A stretch of DNA of 64,000 bases from Thelephora terrestris (Eukaryota; Basidiomycota; Agaricomycetes; Thelephorales; Thelephoraceae): NCBI GenBank assembly GCA_015956445.1, contig WIUZ02000001.1, positions 1,054,001-1,118,000 of the forward strand. The letters are read 5' to 3'. The notes below the pieces were generated by a model. It was not told where the DNA came from, ran no database searches, and worked only from the letters and a program-made list of their open reading frames with translations. This document shows, piece after piece, positions 31,815 to 42,598 of the stretch. Made by a program: the position numbers and the translations under genes. Every line of letters starts with the position of its first letter. The first letter of the stretch is position 1.

Positions 31815-32676
31815 GGCTTCTCTACCGTTGCTGGCTACGCGCCGGTTTTCCGGAGGGACTTCGTCCTAAGTAGCGAGGTTAACGAGACTAACTCTTACGG
31901 CGCGCCTGCAGGAAATATACCTTTCCCCCGCCTTGAGGCTGGGCATCGTTTTGCACGCCTTGCACGGCACTCGTTGGGTTCGAGGCGGGCGGGGAGTCCT
32001 GTCGACGTGAGCTTGAGAGTGAGGCACGTAGGGTCAATGAGAGAGCTGGAAGATCGTACGATCGGCGCCCGTTCGCTCTCTGCAGTATCAGCGTTCTCTG
32101 GCCTCGGATTGGAATCTGAAGTTGCATTCGAGTTGACGGCCTGCGGCTTCCAACCAAGAATCAGTCGACATCAGAGAGATAAAGTAATTGCTTTACCAAT
32201 TTTTCAGGCTCGCAGTGAGGCGGAGGGGGGCTTGTCGTATTCATCGTGTCATTGTTAGTATCGGGGTCTACGGGACAAGAACATGAACGATTTCCGGTTC
32301 AACTAGTGAGCAAGGAATCTCACTATGAGTTATGATCACACTTTCGGTTTCTGCAGCACCGGATTCTGCGCTCGCAGAAGGAAATAACGGGGGAGGATTG
32401 AAGCCTGCCATGGAGGAAGGAGTAAAGGGCAGTAATCGATGGGGATCGATAGGCGGACCTCGATAACGCCTTGACCAGCCACACCTGCCTTTTTCGATTA
32501 CTCGGCGCCATAGTTTCCGCTATATAACAAGCCACGCGTCCAGAGACCCGGCCACACTTTGCCGTTTGAATTGTTCGAGGGAGGGTAGCGTAAGAATCAT
32601 CAGCATTGGAAGGCACCGCTCGAGTTGAAGTCGTCGTCCTTCCAGCCACACTCGTGACGACGCATACGGCAGATCA
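31815..32676. other. Head-to-head region between the large GTPase gene and the RBR ligase gene
   Basis: About 860 bases. On the minus strand the frame stays open upstream of the GTPase ATG (DEVPPENRRVASNGREA), and an intron at about 31866-31920 would join it to QNDAQPQGGGK and a Ser/Pro-rich stretch up to about 32160; another possible start is near 32256 (MNTTSPPPPHCEPEK). These pieces do not all fit one frame, so a 5' exon is likely but not resolved. Both promoters must lie in the remainder. Confidence 0.45.
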
Positions 32677-35083
32677 ATGGGCGACAGCGCAGAACCTCAG
32701 GTTAATCCCACTGTTAACGGGACCAAGGAGGACGTCCAAGTCTCTCGCACAGACCCGATCGTCCTCAAGATTCTCTCAGGTGAACGGGTGGTGATCTCCC
32801 ACGGCGCCAGCCAGTATCAGGCCGGAGGGATCTCAGCTTGCGGGCTCGCGGCCTTGAACTGCGCACGTATCGTTCTTACCGCCGAGCAAGATGGGCCAAA
32901 AGGGAAAGATCTCCTCAAGTTTGTGGTAAGAACTAAGACGGCCCATGTGAGTGGTCCTAAATCGTGCTGCGGTCCCTCTTCCATTCATCTACCCGTATCC
33001 CAGGAAATCACGTCCATCTGTGCTCAGTGGTCAAGCCCCTTTCATCTCGAGGTCGAGGAAATCTACAAAGTTCCTCTCTTTTCCAAGTCTCTGAAACTTG
33101 AGACCTCTGAATTTGGTCTCCCGAGCTTCGAGAGGTTTAGGTCTGTCCTCTCGTGAGTGATATTTTCCCCGTCCAATCGTGCATGCCCTCGATCTCAAAT
33201 GTACGCAGGCGTCTTGCGACGAGTGGAACCAAATCCGCCGCCATCGTCATCACGCGTCCTCCGGAAATATTCACCTGTGTAAAGATATCGATTCCAGACG
33301 ATGCAGACGTATTTATGGTATTCGACTCTCACTCACGCCCGGATCATCCGGATGGTGCTGGGTTTATCTTCAGCACTTCGATCGACACGACAGCCCAGCA
33401 TCTCTACAACCTTCTGGCCATCGATGAGAGCATTCTCTCGGACCGCACCCTACAGTGGCAAACCCAGCTCTTGGCAAACTTTTCGGGTCTCCTATTCGTG
33501 GCAAAAACCAACAGGTTTGATACAGATCCAATCGAAGCCGAAAGAGCCATGGTCGAGTCGAGTCTTATAATCCTTTCCTTGCAAGCCGAAGTTGCAGAAC
33601 TGAAGTCACAAAATGCCGCGTTGCAGAGGGACCTACAGGCCGCAGTGCTTAAGGTGGAAGATGACCAACGGAGCTCCCACAAGCCATCTAGCTCATCTAA
33701 GCCCTCGAAAAAATTTCTTGACTCCACGTGGATTCCTGCACCTACAAAAAAGAAACATCGTAAGAAAAAGAATGACAACAGTTCTTCGGGTCCTACAGAC
33801 TACCGTCCAAGTACATTCAGTCCATCTCATAGCCTACTTCCTTGCTTATGGGCCTATTTCAAGCTCCTCCTGCTGCGGTAGTCTACCATAGCGGCGAAAT
33901 ACAGGACACCGATTGGCCTCCACTGCCATCACTCAAATCCGAACAGCGAAATGAGTCATACCTCACCCCGAGGAGCTCTCCACCACCTTCATCACGTACT
34001 CCCACCCCTCCTGTCTCAGCACTCGACGAAGATGGCAGTACCCTGGTTTTGAAGGAACTGCAACAGGAGTTTGATGATGAAGATTCCCGTTTACGGACCG
34101 AGCGTGAGGCGCTTGCGAACGCCCAACCATTCATATTCACGTGCGCGGTGTGCACGGATGAGTTCCCAGAGGATTTTGTCGCTCGCGTGCCAGGTTGCGG
34201 CCATGGGTTCTGCAGGGAATGCCTCAGGAAGTATGCGGTCTCAAAGTTGGAGGAGCATCGGTTCCCGATCCTGTGTCCAAGTTGTCTTGCGGACAATACT
34301 GGAAAAGAGCCCGGAAGTGAGTCGTCAATCCTCTGTTGCTGATGCCAAGTTGAAACGCCCGCCTGGAGCTATAACGAGTTCCCTCATTATCGACATTGGG
34401 ATATCTCAGGATTATTTCCAAATTTTTGATGAGCTGCAGCTATCCAGTTTCTCAATCCTTCTTCACTGTAGAAAGTAAGACGCTGCTGGTTCATCGAAAT
34501 CCTCACACGCCCTAACCCTTTTCTTCGCTAGGTGCAAGAAATCCATGTTCGTTGACAGATCGGAGTATCAAGAATCCCGTACTATTAACTGCCCTCTCCC
34601 GAAGTGCGGATACGCCTGGTGCAAAGCATGCCAGGCCCAAATAGACATTGGCGGTCCGCGGCATTCTTGCGATGGCTCGTCAGAACTCCGCCACTTGATG
34701 AAAGAGCAAGGCTGGAAGCATTGTCCAGGTCAACTGTTTCGTAATACCGCTCGATTAACCGGCTGATCAAAACCGCAGGATGCGATACGCCGATTCAAAA
34801 AGAATCGGGGTGTCACCATATGATTGTAAGGAAGTGGATAACATTCTTCCTCTCAGCGATACTGACGCCAGACCTCTCAGTGTTTGGCACCCGCATGCAA
34901 CGCGTAAGCAGGTCCTATTCATCTGTGTGCATTTTCTCATCCTTGATTCGAAGTCACTTTTGTTATGTATGCGGGAAACTCATCGTCAAATCTGCTCTTC
35001 GATCCGAGATTCAGGCTGCTGTATCTCAGCATTACCGCTCTTGTCGGCTGTTCGATGATGTCCCGGCACGGCGAAGGAGATAA
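32677..35083 (+). CDS. RBR (RING-IBR-RING) E3 ubiquitin ligase with N-terminal cysteine-peptidase-like region
   Basis: RBR ligases pass ubiquitin through a catalytic Cys in RING2. RING1 is CAVCTDEFPEDF ... CGHGFCRECL ... LCPSC (34141-34293). The IBR part is ILLHCRK|CKKSMFVDRSEY, NCPLPKCGYAWCKAC. RING2 is KHCPG|CDTPIQKESGCHHMI|C with the catalytic Cys following HHMI after splicing at an acceptor near 34885, then PACNAHFCYVCG. It ends DDVPARRRR. Upstream, residues 40-300 form a separate globular region: GGISACGLAALNCAR (Cys codon 32839-32841) and VFMVFDSHSRPDHPDGAGF with TTAQHLYNLL, an arrangement like the Cys...Asp-x-His of papain-like deubiquitinases; catalytic activity there is inference. 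A coiled coil (SLQAEVAELKSQNAALQRDL) and a Lys/Ser-rich linker separate the two. Introns near 32925, 33155, 33830, 34317, 34475, 34725, 34828 and 34902 keep frame. Confidence 0.86.
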
Positions 35084-35187
35084 TTTGTAAAGCATTTTGT
35101 CGTGTGCGTTTGCTTTACCCTATTGACACAGTATCCCAGGGCACGCTACCAGAGCCGCAATCACTGTAGGATTGTGGATGTACAAGA

Positions 35188-37481
35188 TCAAGCATTCGAC
35201 CTCTCCTTGTGTATTGAGCCTGTTTCTGCATTCTCCATGATCCGTTCTGCATCGTACATTTCTTCGGATGGTTTATCCTCTTGGGGTAAAATCAGATTCA
35301 GTGTCGTGGCAACCAAACCCGCGAGCAAGACTGTTACCCCGGTCAACGGTTCGTTACATGGGAGGGTATAACGCGACAAGAGGATTTGTACTCACATGGA
35401 GTTGTCAACAAGATTTCTATGGCATCCAAAAGTCCCGCCAATCCAGATGAAGGGTTGCGGACTCCGTCAAACAGGTGGGTAAATATGTCAGGCACGAGCA
35501 GATCGCCGAACCCGAAACACAGCGCAGCGGCGATGATGAACCGATCGCGGCGGGCGTATTTAACGTACGCTAAGACCCTAAGACCTGAAGTCGCCACGCT
35601 TGCGAATAGGAATGTCGTGACCCCACCGAGTACGGAGTTTGGTACTTTATGACCTCGTTCAAAAATGGAACGTGGATGAGACAAAATTTTGACCCACTTG
35701 CAAGGAAAACACCGGATATCTTTCCTAGGACTCCGAAGAGGATGAGGAAGAAACAACACCACCGTCCAGCAGCACGGCTAGCGCATCTAGTGATGGCGAT
35801 GACACCATTATTCTATTCTCACAATCAGATGATTCGCTGGGGGCAAGATGACAAGGGCACACCTGAGCGAACACGGATAGTGGAGTTACCGTGAAAAGTG
35901 CCGATAAAAAGCCGCCCAAACCATCGCCCTACATTGCGGCATCGATCAAAGTGAAGTGTCAGCGAGTTGGACTAAGGGTACTCACTAGGATACCGCCCTG
36001 TATCCTCGTGTCGAATTCTTCGCCCTGGACGGGGAGGCGAGATACCTCAGCTGATGCAGTGATATCACCGATGGCTTCCATGGCCAAAGATACTGTTATG
36101 CAGTAATCAGGATGGAAAAAAGGAACCTGAGTTGGAAGACCCCACCGTATACGGCCAACATCGGGAGAATTGCTGGAGCGTATACTCTGATCTTGAAAGT
36201 ATGAACCCTGCGTACGACCTTCGTTATCCACTGGGGTGTAGATTTTCCAAGCGATAAACTTGCCAGAGGAAAGTAATAGCAGGAGCGGTCCTAATACTGC
36301 TGCCATCGATATAGCCGGCAGCACCCGCAACGATACACCCCACAACCAAACCGACGATGATGCTGGTATTCTTCAGAAATGGAGATCCGAATATTTCCGT
36401 CAAGATGATTGAAATGAAGGAGACGAATCCGAGACCGATGAATTCCGGAGATCCCCATCTGCAGGATCGTGAGTGGTGGGTTGGAATGCTCATTAGTAGA
36501 AGCAGACGCACAGTCTAGGCTTTGGGGCGGCGATATCAGGACACAGTTGGAAGAATCCTGTTTCTGGACGACTGCGGCAACCGTTTGAACCGCCTCCCCA
36601 ATTTGGAATGCCTGAGGTGCCGACGAGGGAAGCACCAATCATCAGGATGACGGTTCCGGTCACCATCGGTGGGAATATCCGTTGGAGGACTTTCGGGGAG
36701 ACCATGGACATAAAGATTTCGAGAAAAGCACAGACAAGGGAAGTTCCTGTTAGGTTATTAGAAATTGACCTGTGACGAAGATAAGAATCATAGTACCAAG
36801 GACATATCCATAGGCATCAGGGCAGGCGAGTCGTGTGATCGTACCATCTTGCCCTTTTGTTGAGGGGCATGTGCCGTTGGAGTACATAACGTTGAAGATC
36901 TTGTGAGATGTCAGTATGCGTGACCGAACGCTAGATGTGGAATAATGCTCACGGCGCTGGCAGTACTGAGGGTCGCGAAACTTGTGCCCACGACGGTCAG
37001 CATTCCAGTTCCCAAGTAATAGTTTCGCCATATCCTGAGCCTCGACATTTGTACGAGACTGAGTATCCCTGGTCATATAACCCTTTAGGACACGATGGAG
37101 GTGTGGATAAGTGTCAGTACCGCATCCTATCAGAGAAGCCGAGACCATATATGCGGAGGTCTCCGGGTCCAAATTGAGGGAACTTGCAAATATTATGGGT
37201 GGAGTAATCAGGCCGGCGAGCATAGCCAGCGCATGTTGCAAGCCGCAGGTAATGGCGACCAGGAGCGGTATTTCTGAATCCAAACCATAGAACGGTGGAG
37301 AGACGTGGCGATTGCGGAAGAACGGAATGGATGGTGTGCATAGCCAACGGTAGTCGTAGTCTCCGATCCACCCATGTCGTGTAGTGACCTTCCTTCCGAT
37401 GGCAGAAGCTTTCCTAGACAGAAGCAGGAGCCTAGGTGACTCTGACGGCGCAGGTTGGTCGATGGTGGGCGGAGCAGACAT
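35188..37481 (-). CDS. NCS2-family xanthine/uric acid permease (UapA-like)
   Basis: A plasma-membrane H+ symporter for purines. From MSAPPTIDQPAPSES, the N-terminus has the UapA-type HGWIGDYDYRWLCTP and PPFYGLDSEIPLL, then TM1 GLQHALAMLAGLITPPII. The substrate region shows AMEAIGDITASAEVSRLPV. The NCS2 signature QNNGVIAITRCA is formed across an intron that ends near 35823. PNSVLGGVTTFLFASVATSG follows, and the C-terminus is EDKPSEEMYDAERI. All reading-frame breaks are explained by short introns, one of them GC-AG: TG|gcaagt ... cgcag near 36215-36273, giving FLWVHTFKIRVYAPA. A TAG precedes 37481 in frame, which fixes the start. Intact; xanthine or urate specificity is assigned from similarity to Aspergillus UapA, not proven. 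Confidence 0.91.
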
Positions 37482-37785
37482 GGTAGAGCGCCGCTACCTA
37501 ATAGACAGCGCGACTTTGGGGCTTTATACAGAGAAGGCATTGAGCGCTGCAAGCACCTTATCTTCGACCACGAGCGTCACGAGTGGGTCTCCATCAGATG
37601 CCATTGAACCGCCAGAGAGGTACAGATAACGGACTTGCAGAAAAGAGAAACGCCACATAGTCCATTAGCGACCGACGATAAGAGCCCCCGATAATATTGA
37701 ATCTACCGCAATCTAAGTACAACCATACCATACACAACAAGCGATTAGTTCACAGTCAACACCCTGTGGCATTTCAAAACATGGT
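37482..37785. other. Short intergenic region between permease and adenylate kinase
   Basis: About 300 bases holding the permease promoter and the 3' UTR of the adenylate kinase gene; both genes are on the minus strand. A small frame (MASDGDPLVTL, from about 37604) ends before the permease start and cannot be joined to it in frame. Nothing else seen. Confidence 0.4.
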
Positions 37786-38931
37786 CTACAACACAGGAAG
37801 AGTGGGATCGGTCCGCTTCTGCCTCTCCTCGCCGCTAAGAATTGCATCGGCAAGACTGTGTCTCTTTTTGGGCTCCGTCCTCTCAGGAAGGCTGGGAAAC
37901 ATCTGACGGATAACGGCATCTAGCTGGGGCCAAATCTCGTCCGAGGTCGATCCTTTCAGGGTCACGAGCTTCGTGCTCGCCGAGTGTTTGGACGCGTAGT
38001 ATTCGAGGAGAGGAGAGGTGGCCTCGTAAAACTTGTTCAGTCTGAGAGCAAAGGTCTCCTATGATGGTGCAATCGATGAATATTGACACTGGGGAGCGTA
38101 GCGAGGTTGCAAGACTTACTGGGTTGTCGTCGGGACGTTTGGTCAAAGGCTCGCCAGTGATATCATCGAATCCAGGGACCTTGGGTTTGTTGTATGACAT
38201 GTTGTAGACCCTTCCCGATGGAAGGTGAACGTATCTATCGGAAATACGGGAAAGGATGACTTCGTCTGGTACGTCCAGATTGATAATTGAAGTCAGAGGG
38301 GTCGACTTGTTCCTGTATCTGAGTTGAATGCTCGCGCAGGGGGAGAAATAATGGGATGTTCACTTCAAGTGTTCGTTCAACATCTTCCCCTGTCCAAGAG
38401 TCCTCGGGAAACCATCAAGAATCCACGGCTATGACGTTGAGTCAAGCTGGATGATGGTTCAGCGAGGCCAGCAGAGACGCACCTGATTATGTAGACTGTC
38501 TAGTTTGTTCGTGAGGATTTTGAGCATTATATCGTCGGAGACCAGCTCTCCGCGTTTCACGAGTTCTTCTGCCATTACACCGACGTCAGTCCTGTAGGGA
38601 TACATGTCAGTGGTCCGACAGCACATCTCCGATGAACCTCTTACCTCTCAAGAATATTTTGCCGGAGAATGTCACCCGTCGACAAGGACATGATATCATA
38701 CTTTCTGACGAGCCTAGAGGACAGGGTGCCTTTGCCAGCCCCGGGTTTCCCAAACATGATCATTCTTAACACCCTTCCATCCCTCCCTGGCTTTACGGAC
38801 TCATCCTTTAGCCTCGTGGCATTGAGGAATAGGCTACGCGAGGCAATAGTCGACGGGATTGAGCCTCTGCTGAGTCTAGATGCGGCGGGGCCGCAGTGCT
38901 TGGATGACCGTTGCAGAGTAGATATCAGCAT
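37786..38931 (-). CDS. adk2: Mitochondrial adenylate kinase / GTP:AMP phosphotransferase
   Basis: Adenylate kinase 3-type enzyme that regenerates ADP (or GDP) from AMP in mitochondria. The first ~40 residues are Arg/Ser-rich without acidic residues (MLISTLQRSSKHCGPAASRL), a typical matrix presequence. The P-loop is MFGKPGAGKGT, followed by STGDILRQNILER. Later exons carry VSDDIMLKILTNKLD, PWILDGFPRTLGQGKMLNEHL (NMP-binding) and the LID region SDRYVHLPSGRVYNMSYNKP with GEPLTKRPDDNP, without zinc-binding cysteines. The C-terminal tail is EPKKRHSLADAILSG... ending TLPVL, stop at 37786-37788. Start at the only ATG that yields the presequence. Confidence 0.9.
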
Positions 38932-39129
38932 AAGCGGGGGGAAGGAAGGAGAGAGGGAAGGAGGGCGAAGAGGGATGTCTCAAAGTCAGCCCACCCGGGC
39001 TAGGACTTATATTGCGGGGAAGTGCAACAGAGATAATTATTGATGGGGATTGGGGAAGCCCAAGTCAGAGAAGCCGCAGTGATTGCCGCTGCTACACCGC
39101 GCTTTGCCGACAAATCGTCCGACTCAGTA

Positions 39130-40307
39130 CTAGTGCGCATACACCGGTGAAGTACTATTCCAGCCCAACAACTTTCTCATCTCCCACACGCCATATACAC
39201 CCTTGATATCATCTCTCTCAACATCCACTGCTGCAGCGATCGTTTCACCAACGTGATCTACATGCATTGGCGGGATCGTCAACGCGTTGGCCAGCGCTTC
39301 AAAAGACGGGGGCAGCGGGGATGAGGGCGATCGACTCAATGAAGCAAGGGCTCGCAAGAGACCTGCTGGCGTGGGGATACCCTGAGGTATTTTGGAGTGA
39401 AGCGTGGAAGAAAGATCGAGCGCGGCCGCCACTGGGGAGGTCAGAGGTCGGTAGTGTGGATGGTAAATTAGACCTGTTCCAAAAGGTGTGAGGGGGTTGA
39501 GGAGCGTTCGAAGCGGGTTTATACTAACTGGGTCTGATGTGTACAGCTCTCAGGTCTGAGTGAGAGGAGACCAGTTCGTTGATTCCAAGCTCTGCCTCAC
39601 GCTTCATCTCGATGTAACCTGCAGGTATCAAGGGCCTGAGAACATCCTCTGCTGAGACGTGCACGAATGATCGTGGCTTAGTCAACGAAAAGGAGGGATT
39701 TGTCGAAATGTATGCCTCGCATACTCGCAACGCAGAGTCTCGGTTGAGAGTGGCATATGACGTCTTCGCATCCATCACGCCTAGTGGATTTGAAGAGCCA
39801 AACGCACTGGTGAGGGAAGAAACCAAGCCAGGTATGCTCCCTTCCTTCAAGGCTTGCTTGTACTTCGCTCCTTCAAACAGGGTTCCGAGAGTGTGGACGA
39901 CAGCTGTTGCGTCAGTTAAGCGGTGCGCGTACGAGTTGGGATCAAGCGCGTCTCCCTTCTGCCAATCAACCTGAGAGTTGCACGGTCTTGATCAGCACCC
40001 TTGGAAATAAATATATGGAAGACCGGTCATACATCGGACGTCCAGGCTGGTGAGTACCCTTTCGGTGTGGTGAAAGGTTTCCCACTTGAACTGGAACGCG
40101 AATGAGCGATGGATGATCACGTACACTCAACTCCGAGTCCGAAAACCCTCACCTAACGCTCGTTACTTTCACTCCCTTCGCGAGGATGGCCTTACAGACA
40201 GCAGAGCCTGCGGGACTTTTTGTGAGAGGCACCTCCTGCGGAAAGTTTGGGAACATACCGACGAATCCGTTGCCTCCAAATACCACCACTTTCTGCAACA
40301 CGCCCAT
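39130..40307 (-). CDS. coq11: Coq11-like mitochondrial NAD(P)-binding protein (NDUFA9-like SDR)
   Basis: Atypical SDR related to yeast Coq11, a member of the coenzyme Q synthome, and to complex I subunit NDUFA9. The N-terminus MGVLQKVVVFGGNGFVG splices to SAVCKAILAKGVKVTSV, a GxxGxxG Rossmann motif. After another intron SSSGKPF begins the next strand. Later segments VDWQKGDALDPNSYAHRL, AVVHTLGTLFEGAKYKQAL, YATLNRDSALRVCEAYI and SFVHVSAEDVLRPLIPAGYI are typical of the family; the C-terminal part (TIAAAVDVERDDIKGVYGV) ends PVYAH at 39130. Start at 40307 because it precedes the Rossmann motif directly. The catalytic YxxxK is not conserved, as in Coq11, so a binding rather than reductase role is likely. 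Confidence 0.82.
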
Positions 40308-40485
40308 TCCGAGTCGTGGGATATATTCGAGCTAATTTTAGGCTGCGATTCGCCTCACTCAAATGTGCAGGCGAGAGCAGTTAGAGAGGATAAATATAAC
40401 CAACCTATCCTCGTCACCGATCAACTCCATTAGGTTGGTCCGGCCCGGCCTCACCGCTTCCACGATGCTCATGCCCGTACTTACA

Positions 40486-40494
40486 TATATATAT
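40486..40494 (+). promoter_or_regulatory. Possible TATA element of the TDT transporter gene
   Basis: TATATATAT lies about 70 bases before the ATG at 40562. This is close for a fungal TATA box, but no other candidate is seen in the 250-base gap. Confidence 0.35.
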
Positions 40495-40561
40495 TAGACC
40501 GCTTGCATAGCGACTGGTCAATCAAACCCCCTCTCCTTTGCACCTCTTTAACACGAACAAG

Positions 40562-42450
40562 ATGAACAGGGCGAAGGCGTATCCCTTCGATGGGATACAC
40601 TTCCTCCACAATCTTCCTTCTGCCCACCTTCCCCACGAAGATGTTGGCATCATACGCCGCAAGGCCCATAACTTCTATAGAATGGCCGTACACGCTGGAA
40701 AGTGGCAGAACTTTGCTGCTGGCATCGGGACTGGAGCTGCATATGCATCTCTTCACGGTTTACACTGGCATCCTCATTGGCTTACGACCATCGAGTACGC
40801 CTACCAAACTGACCTTCTCGGCTTTACTCATATCGTCGCACCGCACAGACTTATCCTGTTTTTCACAAACGTGGCCATATTCTCGGTCAATCTGATACTC
40901 CTCAGCATCAACATACTATGTGCGTCCCTTCTTGATACGCAAGTGCCGATTGCTCACCGATTCGTTAGCGCACCTAAGGAAGGACATACTAATCCGGAAG
41001 CATTTGATTGACCCATCGACGCCTCTCTTTGCGCCCCTCATCGTCCTTGACTACGGCACGATATGCATTGGTGTCATGCTGTACGCTCATGAGCTCGGTG
41101 CACCACAAATGAACTCCTTCCAGGGACTCTTCTGGTAACTTGCCCAAGATCCATGGGTCAGACAACGCTAGCAAACTGACCATCTCAATAGGTCGTATCT
41201 TGTCCTCGCCGTTATCGTTTGCGGTCCTATGACGTTTGTGTGGTTTGGCTGGGGAAAGTCGTTCGAACTTCGCTCCTTCGCCATGACGGGGGCTTTCCTG
41301 GTCTTCCCTTTGGTATGGAAGATCCACAAAAATGATACATGTTAGAAGGCTGAGACAGTTCCAGATGCTCGTGGGAACCATAGCTTTTAACACACTTGCG
41401 GTCATCGAACCCTCAACCTCGAGCGCACTTGCTATCTGGGCCTTGGGATATGTGTTCCAAGGGCTCGGGATGGCGATTGCTTTTATCGTGAGACTTGATC
41501 CCCTTTGTTATCGTCGCTCCTCACCTATGTCATATAGTTCATAACAGTCCATTTCTATCGTACAATACGATATGGTTTCCATCGGTGCGTTGACCGATGT
41601 CGCCGCATTTCTCTAATCCAGCTCAATTGCGCACCTTTAGAGGTGCCGCCGCGTCTTCCACTTTCGTTTCCGTTGGTCCACCAGGTAGCTCAAATCACAA
41701 ACACGACGCCATATGGCTCATTTCTTTGATAGGTTTTACCGCCTTGACCATACTACAGCTCGGTTCTTGGGGAAGGAAGCTGTGAGAACACTTCTCAGCG
41801 TCGGAGAAACGCCGAATTGACGATAAGCTCCAGATTACCTATACACACACCCCTCCCTCAAGAGGCGGCGGATGTCATATATTACGCAAGCATTCCGATG
41901 GCTTTGTGCCTCTTAGGACTGGCGCTGTATTGTTGGGTATTCGCGCTGGTCCCATGGATGTGAGCGATCCTACGACATCAAACCTCAAGCTAGATGACCA
42001 ACCAAATGTAGCACCACTTTCACAAAGCACATAACATACAACCCTGCTGGTGCCTGGCCACTGACCTTTCCCTGCAGTAACTATCAACGAACCTTTCCGT
42101 GCTGATATTGGAATTCTAACCACCAAATTTCAGCTGGTTTTACTCTGACCCTCGGCCTCCTCGGAAACATATTCGAATCTCGTGCATTCTGGATCCTCCA
42201 AGCCTTTTTCACCGGATACATTTGTCTCGCGTTCCTCCTTCTCCTTCCATGCTGGTTGTACCGCATCGTGGTACCTCCTGACCCCGAGCTTCTCGCTATA
42301 AGAGGCCAGTACTTCGAAGAGGCGTACGATCACTTGAACTTCTGGAGTTCGAATCGCATGGCCGAAGAAGCAGAGCACCAATACCTCTCAACTATTGGGA
42401 ACAAGCACCACGAGGACGAGAACCACGCGGGTCCAAGGGCATTCATGTAA
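40562..42450 (+). CDS. TDT/SLAC1-family transporter (malic acid/sulfite exporter type)
   Basis: A plasma-membrane carrier or channel of the tellurite-resistance/dicarboxylate family, which includes Mae1 and Ssu1; substrate unknown. TM1 is KWQNFAAGIGTGA (the TGxx motif), followed by LILFFTNVAIFSVNLILLS. After an intron (about 40920-40968) HLRKDILIRKHLIDPSTPL precedes FAPLIVLDYGTICIGVMLY, then SYLVLAVIVCGPMTFVWFGW, MLVGTIAFNTLAVIEPS and ALGYVFQGLGMAIAFI. An intron at about 41585-41640 gives RYGFHR|GAAASSTFVSVGPPG, spliced to FTALTILQLGSW, the family signature. The final helices are VIYYASIPMALCLLGLALYC and ACW-type C-terminal segments. At first sight the frame seems broken, but all stops fall in short introns. 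The first ~40 residues are the least certain part. Confidence 0.8.
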
Positions 42451-42598
42451 CTGATCTAATATTTTTGTAATGGACTGTATTCGCCGTGACGTTTGTGCAA
42501 TATCTATCACCGTTGGGTCTGAGGGTGCCGCATAGGTTTCAAGACCCACCTAGCCATTTGTTCAATTGAACAGAAGCAGGAGAACCGAATATTCACGC

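Noticed and set aside
34780-34960. RBR RING2 seemed to lack its catalytic Cys (CHHMI followed by TSQC).
   Set aside because: Using the acceptor CTCTCAG near 34885 instead of an earlier one gives CHHMIC, which restores the catalytic residue.
35188-37481. Xanthine permease appeared split into four broken frames.
   Set aside because: All breaks are explained by introns, one of them GC-AG; the QNNGVIAIT signature is intact.
40562-42450. TDT-family transporter first looked like a pseudogene because of many stops in frame.
   Set aside because: Every stop falls inside a short intron with GT-AG ends, and the joined exons give an unbroken family pattern including VSVGPPGFTAL.
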